Part shown: positions 58,001-64,000 of the stretch, in pieces
How the letters are laid out: each line of letters opens with the position of its first letter
Position numbering within the stretch: the stretch's first letter is position 1
Assembly: GCA_965178125.1 (NCBI GenBank)
Contig: OZ237744.1
Location: forward strand, 248,001-312,000
Source of the DNA: Bilabrum cf. latius
Taxonomy: Eukaryota > Bigyra: Bicosoecida > Bigyra > Bicosoecida
Reading direction: 5' to 3'
DNA: 64,000 bases
Notes under the pieces: generated by a model
The model's input: the letters and a program-made list of their open reading frames with translations, nothing else
What the model was told of the DNA's origin: nothing
Database searches by the model: none
Position numbers and translations under genes: made by a program

Positions 58001-60424
58001 GAGAGCGATACGAGCCCTAGCGCCACCTCAAGCACGGCAACTGATGTCCTTGATGGAAAGGCCACAATAGAGCCGGAGAAAGTGGCTGCTGCAGCGGACA
58101 ACAGTAGCACACCACAAGCTCCTGCGAGGAAAAAGCATCGAGTAAGTGGAGGAAGTGGCACAAGAGGCATGTACCACGGATCCAAGGCTGACCGCCTGCG
58201 ACCTACTGCATCCACGAAACAGGCTCACACTGTGGCTGGTGCCCCCAATAATCCAACCCGCCTATCCTCTAGTCGATTGATTTCCAAGCAAAGTAGCCCC
58301 GATGGTCCCCTTATAACGGTCCCGGACGGCTGGTTTGATAAGTGGAAAGAGAGAAGGGAGGACCACCACCCAGCTCGGAAGTCGTCCATTGTGGAGGGTG
58401 CGAGGCTTCTGGCAGACCTGGTGAAAGGTGGCATGAAAACTTTGCTGTTCGTTCGAGTGCGCAAAGTTGCTGAACTGCTGCTGCAGTACGCGCACGAGTT
58501 CTTGGGTACCGAGCATGCCCACCTGATTCCCCAGGTGAAGTCGTACCGAGGGGGTTACATGAAGCAGGCGAGGCGCACCATAGAGAGGGCCTTGTTCTCT
58601 GGTTAGCTCCTCGGTGTGGTTGCCACCAATGCACTCGAGCTTGGCGTCGATATCGGAGCGCTTGATGCAGTGGTTCTGCTGGGGTACCCTGGCTCTGCCG
58701 CTTCCATGTGGCAACAAGCGGGTAGGGCAGGCCGTGGCGGGCGAGACAGCGTGGCGATACTCGTCACGTGGGATGCTCCGGTGGACCAGTTTTTCGTGAA
58801 GAACCCCGGAAAGATGTTTGCAAAGCCTCCCGAAGCCGCCCACATCGATGTGCAGAATCCTTCCGTGCTTCGCTCCCACGCGATATGCGCTGCGTTCGAG
58901 GCTCCACTCACCCCCTTCGACTTGAGGCTGTTTGGCGCTGCCCTTGGCCCCGTCATGACCAAGCTGCGTAGACAACAGGTTCTCGTCAGCGTCGGAACTG
59001 CTCAGCTGGGGAGCTCATCATCGAGCTCTGCGGAACCAGAGTCGGGCTTGCCTTGGGTGAGTGGATTGCTAGGTGGTGGCGCTGGTTTGGGCTCACTTGA
59101 AATCGGGGCTGCGATGGCCCCTCCGTCCCAGATGCTATCCGCCTTTGAGCCTTCACAGTCTATAGGACCAACTTCACCAAGCGCTGACAGTGCCATGTCG
59201 TGTTCGGAGCAAGACTCAAGCGCTGCTCAGTGGAGGGCGAGCAGCGAAGTTGCGGCCGCTAGCTCCAGGGGTGGCGGTGGCGGGTTCTTGCCGTCAAGCG
59301 CAGTAATCCCACGAATGTCGTCATCTTCATCTGTGTCTACTAATGACGCTTCGGTTCTGTAGCCGGTCAAAATAGTTGCCTTTCGCTCCGCACCTTGGGT
59401 AAAGTCCCCTCACCGGCACACCAGCATACGTGCCATCGATGATGTCAGCTATGACGTTGTGGACGTGGGCAATGGTGGTGTTGTGATAGACAAAGTAGAG
59501 CGGTTTAGGGCCCACTTTGAGGTGTACCAAGGTGCCATCTACATGAACCAAGGAGCAGTGTACAAGGTGCACAAGCTAGACACCAAGCAGCATCGTGCCG
59601 AGGTGCGAGTCAGCAGCGCTCAATACTACACGCAGGTGCGCGACTTTACGGATACTTACGTGGTATCTCGGTCTCGATCGTGCCTCGGAAGCAGGACTCA
59701 CTTGGGCCGGTTTGAGATTCATACAAGCATATACGGTTTCCGCAAGGTGTGGAGGCACAGCGGTGCCATCTTTGAGATGTGCGACATGACCATGCCGCCT
59801 GTGAAGTACGTCACGCATGCTCTCTGGAGCGACATCCCGCTCGAGACAAAGCGGCAGATGGACGCAACGGGTTTAGACTTTATTGCAGGCTGTCATTCTG
59901 CTTCGCATGCGGTAATAACCGTGCTGCCTCTGTTCGTGCTGTGCGACAAGCGAGATCTTGGTTGCGAATGCCCGAGCCCGTTCCAGCGTAGGGAGTAGCC
60001 GCTCCGTTTTTCCGTGTACGACAAGCAGGCAGGCGGGATCGGCATTGCTGCGGCCGCTTTCTAGCAGGCGGAGTCCATTTATCGGGCTGCGCTGCAGCTG
60101 TGCATGTCTTGTAGTTGCGAGGACGGCTGCCCCAGCTGTGTTCACGATTTGGCGTGTAGCGAGTTCAACTACGTGTCGTCTCGGCTCGGGGCCATTGCGG
60201 TGCTCGAAGCAGCACTGTGCGCTGCAAGCTCCGGGAGCGATAGAAAGATGACCGATGGTGATGGAGAAGCTGCCAGTTTAGGCGCTGCCAGTGGCTGTTC
60301 CCATGCCTCAACGAGCCACCAACGAACGCTGCCTCCTCGTGTCTCGTAGTACGGTGGCAAGCACACATTGGCGATGGTAGAAAGGCTCCAACGCAGCGAT
60401 GGGAAAGGAGGCAAGCGTGGATGA
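55014..60424 (+). CDS. Hrq1/MrfA-type RecQ4-like DNA helicase with DUF1998 zinc domain
   Basis: Exons 55014-56688 and 56802-60424, with a 113-bp intron (GTAAGT...ATAG, phase 1). The product is 1,765 aa with eight UAG, ending in TGA. The N-terminal segment ([19 protein letters not shown]) resembles the winged-helix start of Hrq1. A long disordered stretch (55470-56290) precedes helicase motifs: HQVRAID, Walker [23 protein letters not shown] box [19 protein letters not shown], then [13 protein letters not shown] and [11 protein letters not shown]. The C-terminal DUF1998 domain has LYDK-like [17 protein letters not shown] and the Cys cluster [19 protein letters not shown]. Homologues unwind DNA in crosslink or damage repair. 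A large Lys/Glu-rich insert (57560-58320) splits the two RecA lobes, making the protein much longer than typical Hrq1. The 5' end is uncertain: the ATG at 55014, or an upstream exon spliced to 55068. Confidence 0.88.
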
Positions 60425-60947
60425 TACTTGTCGATTCTTCGGACCCACTAGGGAGGCGAGCCGGTGCGATCCTTACCGATTAGTACGCCACGTGCCACGT
60501 ATCGCTGGATGCCGTGAGGAGCTGCGGGCATGCGTGTGCTGTGCTGGTGCGTCCCGTGAGACTGGAAGCAGGAGTGACCTGCTTGTGCCCTGGACGGACC
60601 CGTCTCTATACTGGGAAGAGAGGCTGGGCGAGGCCGGGCTGTCCATCGGAGTGGCTGTGCTGCTGGTGGCGGGGTCGATCTGCGTGTCTGCATTTCTCGC
60701 GTGGGGCCGCACATGATGCGTGGGTGCGCGGGTCCTGAGCTGCCGGCCATCTCATGCATCCACAGTGCTCAATATGACTGCAAAGTAAATAATGATTATA
60801 GGGTGCCACACTGAGCCAGTTTGTGTGCTCGATAGCTCCCCCACCGGCGCACGATGGGCAGCTTATAGCAGGACGGGGACTCAGCTTGCACTGAATCGGA
60901 ATCAAAACATTGATGCGCGACCACGAAATCTCACTTTGCTCTCCAGC
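60425..60947 (+). other. Intergenic, 523 bp, with a gene-tail fragment
   Basis: This lies between the helicase stop and the sulfhydryl oxidase start. Its middle is the inverted-repeat fragment at 60521-60720. The remainder shows no coding signal. The oxidase promoter should lie in the last about 200 bp. Confidence 0.5.
60521..60720 (+). pseudogene. Degenerate inverted copy of the right-end membrane gene's 3' end
   Basis: This is about 200 bp matching the reverse complement of 63511-63711. From 60593 on, the frame encodes DPSLYWEERLGEAGLSIGVA and ends AFLAWGRT-TGA, almost identical to the intact gene's tail. Upstream identity falls off and one base is missing relative to the gene, which breaks the frame. 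No upstream exon for it is visible. I infer a duplicated, inverted fragment. Confidence 0.75.
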
Positions 60948-61529
60948 ATGAATCCAGCACGAAAATCCAGAGAAGGCGCTTCAAGTGGTTCACTACTTAC
61001 TGCATTTACCCATGAGATTAGGGTTCCACTGTGGGCATGTCTCGCAGTGGGTGCCATCTTGGTGGTCGTCTTTGCGTTTTCACAGTTTTCATCTTCGGCG
61101 GGATATTTTATGCCTTCCATTCGACGAGGATCCGATGAAGTCCCTACTGTATGTATTCCATCGACTGGTGGCAGTTGCTCGCTTTCAGAGGCCCCGCCAA
61201 GTCGGCAGCAGCTCGGGCACTAGACGTGGACTCTGCTGCATAAGATAGCTGCAGTATATGAAGACACACCAACAGCAGAGTAGCGGGAAATGCTCCTTGA
61301 ATTTTTTAAACTTTTCTCATGGTTGTATCCATGCGACGAGTGCGCCACCCATTTTCGAAAGCTGTTGCAAGAGCATCCTATCCGGGCTCACACCAGAAAG
61401 GACTTGATGCTATGGACTTGTGAAGCGCACAATATGGTCAACGATAGGTTGGGACATGATTAGTTTGAATGCACAATCGAAGGGCTGGAGGCGCGATGGG
61501 GAGGCTGCGGCTGCAGCGAAGAGGAATGA
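60948..61529 (+). CDS. ERV/ALR-family FAD-linked sulfhydryl oxidase
   Basis: This is a 193-aa single-exon gene with three in-frame UAG and TGA at 61527-61529. The N-terminus carries one transmembrane segment (VPLWACLAVGAILVVVFAF), like membrane-anchored or ER/Erv2-type members. The catalytic domain has GHQTWTLLHKIAAVY (UAG supplies the Gln), EFFKLFSWLYPCDECATHF with the redox-active CxxC (Cys about 129 and 132), and CEAHNMVNDRLGH (FAD-binding His). A C-terminal CGC near the end may be a shuttle pair. Such enzymes oxidise thiols with O2 to form disulfides in the ER or the mitochondrial intermembrane space. The UAG in TAE-UAG-REML sits at a Gln-rich site in homologues. An in-frame upstream Met-like start at 60792 is not ATG and is rejected. 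Confidence 0.92.
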
Positions 61530-62003
61530 GAAATCTAGCGACCACGAAAGATCTAGCCCGAGCATCTGACAGTATAAAGGACCGACCTGATATTGGTTCG
61601 GGCATGGTACGCTAAACATGGGGAAGTGGCAAACGTCTGGTTGCAGACAGCCTGGAGGAGAAGCAGCAAGGGCTGCGCATTATGCTACCGGCAGCACGGC
61701 CACGGAGCAGTACAGACACGGAGTGAGTGGGCATAGTCGAGCTGATATAGCCACTTGATTGTAAGGAACATACGAAATATATTTATTCCTGTCTGCTGGC
61801 ACCGCCTCATGATGAGGCCCTCATCAGCCCTTCTGCGGCGCCACCATCCGCCGGAACCTCGTTTGCTCTTCGCTTGGCAGGGTTCTCAACGGCTTGCTCT
61901 GTGAATTTGATATGCACTTCTGCTAAATTGTGTCTGTCAGTTCCGAGAGGGTGTTCGTGACAGTTTCTACTGTCGCGAACTTAATTAAGACAGCACCATC
62001 GCC
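61530..62003 (+). other. Intergenic, 474 bp
   Basis: This lies between the sulfhydryl oxidase stop and the JMJD7-like start. It is AT-richer around 61760-61800 and 61900-61990. An in-frame TAA precedes the JMJD7-like ATG. No gene is seen in it. Confidence 0.5.
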
Positions 62004-63401
62004 ATGAACTTGTGCGACATCTTAACAGATAGCCTATGTTCTCTCCGGCAAAGCGGCCGCGGTCTATGGTACCCATCCTCCGTTCCTATAGTAGAGCATG
62101 TTACTGAAGGCATAATTCGGAAGCATATGAGCGAGAGCATCCCGCTCTTGTGCAAAGGTTCAGCAAAGTCTTGGCCAATAGCACAGGACACGCGAGGCTT
62201 GGAGGATATCAAGAAGTGCATGGGATAGAATGAAGTTGTCGTTGATGTTACACCAAACGGCCATGGGGACGCTCCTGTGACAGTGGGGGGCAAAAAGGGG
62301 CGCACGATGTTTGTAAAACCGCACGAACTGAAACTGCCGTTTTCGGAGGCTATTGAAGTGATCTAGGCTCAATCGATGGTACGTACAAGTGACGAAACCG
62401 TTCAACTTTCTGTAGCGCGGGGGCTGGCGGATTGCTTGCCTTCTGAATGGTGGCGAAAGACTTCTTCGTCAGGACAGCCCCACGCAAGGCTATACTACAG
62501 CCGCCAGAACGACTGCCTGCGACAGGAGTGCAAGCCAATCTCATCAATCCTCTCTAGATTTCAGACATTAGCTTGGAGCAAACCGCTCGGCGAGCCCGAC
62601 GCCGTCAATTTTTGGATGGGGACACACCACTGCACGACAACCTGCCATAAAGACTACTACGACAATCTCTTTGCAGTGTTGCACGGCCGCAAACACTTTC
62701 TTCTTTTTCCTCCCACGGATGTTGCGTTCCTGTACGAGACACCGCTTCCGACTGGCAGGTACGTCCCACGAGCGGGCTCAGAGGCGGCCGCTGGAGCAGC
62801 TGGAGCTCTGCACTGGGGCGTTGAAGTCGAGAGGCAACCTCATCACGAAGAGAGACATGATGAGACTGCAGCGGGGGCCGGCGGCGATGCATGCGGCAGC
62901 AGGCAAGCCAAGGGATCGGTCGAGGATTCCAGCTTAGAGGAGTCGCCCAGCGCCGCACTGGCAGGAGGGGCAGCCAAAGCCAACGGTGGGACTGCGGCTG
63001 GAGTGACGCCCGCGTGCAGGCCAGAGGCAGAAGACGCCGAAGGCAAGCACGGCGATGACGAGACTGACGAGGACGGTCTGGCATCTGCAGTGCACACGCC
63101 CTGGATCGCTGTGAACCCCGACGCACCGGACTTCGCCAAGCACCCGCTGTCCTCGCTGGCTTCACCCGTCGCAGTTACCGTAGAGCCGGGCGACATCCTG
63201 TTCCTTCCTGCATGTTGGTATCACAGGGTCAAGCAGGAAGGCTTCTGCGTATGTGTCAATGCGTGGTACGACATGAAGTTCGGTGCGGCTCACGCCGCGC
63301 TCGAAGCTGCAAGCGGCTTGGGGAAGGTGGCGCAAAGCCTTGCGGTCGATGACTAGAAGAAGATTGCTGATGCTGTGCTTGCAATGGATGACGATGATTG
63401 A
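62004..63401 (+). CDS. JMJD7: JMJD7-like JmjC oxygenase
   Basis: Exons 62004-62375 and 62478-63401, with a 102-bp intron (GTACGT...GACAG, phase 0). The product is 431 aa with three UAG, ending in TGA. JMJD7 is an Fe(II)/2-oxoglutarate lysyl hydroxylase acting on DRG GTPases. Landmarks are LWYPSSVPIVEH, DVTPNGHGDA, RQNDCLRQE, EPDAVNFWMG, the HxD iron ligands in CHKDYYDNLF (about residue 180), GRKHFLLFPPTD, TPWIAVNPDAPDF, and the distal His in LPACWYHRVKQ (about 372). NAWYDM closes the core. A low-complexity acidic insert of about 95 residues (62775-63090) splits the cupin between PLPTGRYVP and TPWIAV, making it longer than the roughly 315-aa human protein. Because the intron is a multiple of three and stop-free, retention would add 34 residues. 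Confidence 0.9.
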
Positions 63402-63492
63402 CGAATTGCTTACGAGAAATTGCAAACGTCCTCGGATCTCCCAACACTCGGTACTTTGGTGCATAACCTCATCCGTCGGTGGATTCGTTCCC

Positions 63493-63541
63493 TGCGGCCC
63501 CACGCGAGAAACGCATCATGTGCGGCCCCACGCGAGAAATG
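63493..63541 (+). repeat. Short direct repeat at the end of the right-end gene
   Basis: TGCGGCCCCACGCGAGAAA(C/T)GCA occurs twice with a 28-bp period (63493 and 63521). One copy lies inside the minus-strand gene's last codons and the other just beyond its stop, so the terminal LAWGR coding segment is repeated in the 3' UTR. Confidence 0.75.
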
Positions 63542-63711
63542 CAGACACGCAGATCGACCCCGCCGCCAGCAGTACAGCCACCCCGATGGACAGACCGGCC
63601 TCGCCCAGCCTCTCCTCCCAGTATAGAGACGGGTTCGTCCCGCGCACAAGCAGATCGCCCCGGCTCTAGGTCCCACTGGGGGTGGCACTCATGCAGAACG
63701 CATGCCCGCAG
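63511..63711 (-). repeat. Inverted repeat partner of 60521-60720
   Basis: This is the reverse-complement match to 60521-60720. The inner about 125 bp (63515-63637) are nearly identical and the rest is diverged. The pair flanks the 2.8-kb segment carrying the ERV and JMJD7-like genes. Confidence 0.85.
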
Positions 63712-64000
63712 GTCCCCACCACGCATAGCAACGCCCACCCCACACAGACCAACACGGCCACATCCTCCCATAGCCGCTGCCACCAGGACATGGCGTTCAC
63801 GAACGAATGCAGTGCCCTGCCCCTGCGGCTCATCTCTTCTTCGCCTGTAGCCCCAAGACTCGAGCTGGACAACAAGTGCCCCATTCTGGGGTCCGTGGCA
63901 TCGGACACACCGCTCCACATGAGTGTCTATGCATCCCATTGCAGCGCCTGCAGTGCCCTTAGCACTACTGCTGTGGCAGGATACATGCCAATCGTGCTCG
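63516..64000 (-). CDS. Membrane protein, C-terminal part (5' partial at window edge)
   Basis: The minus-strand frame is open from the window end to TGA at 63518-63516, with two UAG codons read as Gln. About 160 residues are visible. They include an amphipathic start (ATAVVLRALQALQWDAQ) and two hydrophobic segments (WEDVAVLVCVGWALLCVV and GLSIGVAVLLAAGSICVSAFL) separated by a short loop with PSLYWEERLGEAG. I do not recognise the family. It is probably an integral membrane protein with its upstream exons outside the window. Its coding status is supported by the near-identical duplicated tail at 60593-60716, which keeps the same C-terminal reading frame and stop. Confidence 0.6.

Noticed and set aside
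60399-60716. A 105-aa gene after the helicase
   Set aside because: Only its last part matches the right-end membrane protein. The upstream part overlaps the helicase end and is unrelated, and the homologous stretch carries an indel.
60792-60947. Longer N-terminus for the sulfhydryl oxidase
   Set aside because: The upstream start is not ATG. The ATG at 60948 gives a normal short N-terminus plus TM helix.
1-64000. Bacterial or organellar origin
   Set aside because: Spliceosomal introns, PEX19, MIC60, LCB2, UBX and C2H2 arrays show nuclear eukaryotic DNA. No operons or ribosome-binding sites are seen.
1-64000. tRNA, rRNA or transposase genes
   Set aside because: I looked through the spacers and saw no cloverleaf with T-loop consensus, no rRNA-like block and no transposase or reverse-transcriptase motif. 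A covariance-model search would be needed to be certain.

Overview
The window is nuclear DNA from a GC-rich, gene-dense microbial eukaryote (a protist; I cannot place the lineage). It carries short GT-AG spliceosomal introns and eukaryote-specific genes (PEX19, MIC60, serine palmitoyltransferase LCB2, FAF2/UBXD8, an ABCG transporter, an Hrq1-type helicase, a JMJD7-like oxygenase). The key to reading it is a variant genetic code. UAG is a sense codon for glutamine and UGA is the normal stop. About 100 in-frame UAG codons lie inside otherwise unbroken genes, several exactly where conserved families carry Gln. I found no in-frame UAA or UGA in about 18,000 codons. Read with the standard code, most genes here would look shattered.

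Layout. 1-9171 (+) is the 3' part of a huge multi-pass membrane protein: membrane segments, a signalling helix, a degenerate class III cyclase-like domain, a protein kinase with a very long activation-loop insert, and an AMPK-type UBA. 9331-16157 (-) is a run of conserved housekeeping genes: RTCB RNA ligase, LCB2, PEX19 and a FAF2/UBXD8-like ERAD factor. 16409-28582 (+) holds a secreted granulin protein, a 1,841-aa LRR/WW-like protein, MIC60 and a phospholipase B-like lysosomal hydrolase. 28932-43715 (+) is one intronless frame of 4,927 codons encoding a giant NACHT/STAND-like ATPase with mostly disordered flanks.

42636-48192 is a recent tandem duplication (offset 2,764 bp). It copied the last third of a kilobase-scale segment: the C-terminal 366 codons of the giant gene plus the adjacent 11-finger C2H2 zinc-finger gene. 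The second copy of the giant gene's tail is a frameshifted fragment. Both zinc-finger genes are intact and differ mainly at DNA-contacting residues.

48917-51598 (+) encodes a secreted protein with two GH113-like TIM-barrel domains. 51916-54542 (-) is an ABCG half-transporter, divergent from the Hrq1-like helicase at 55014-60424 (+). An ERV/ALR sulfhydryl oxidase (60948-61529), a JMJD7-like JmjC oxygenase (62004-63401) and the 3' end of a two-TM membrane protein (63516 to the window end, -) close the window. A degenerate inverted copy of that last gene's tail sits at 60521-60720.

Introns (14 inferred, 95-348 bp) occur only in conserved, moderate-sized genes. The giant lineage-specific genes are single uninterrupted frames. 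All splice sites and the code assignment come from reading the sequence against remembered family features. No database search was possible.
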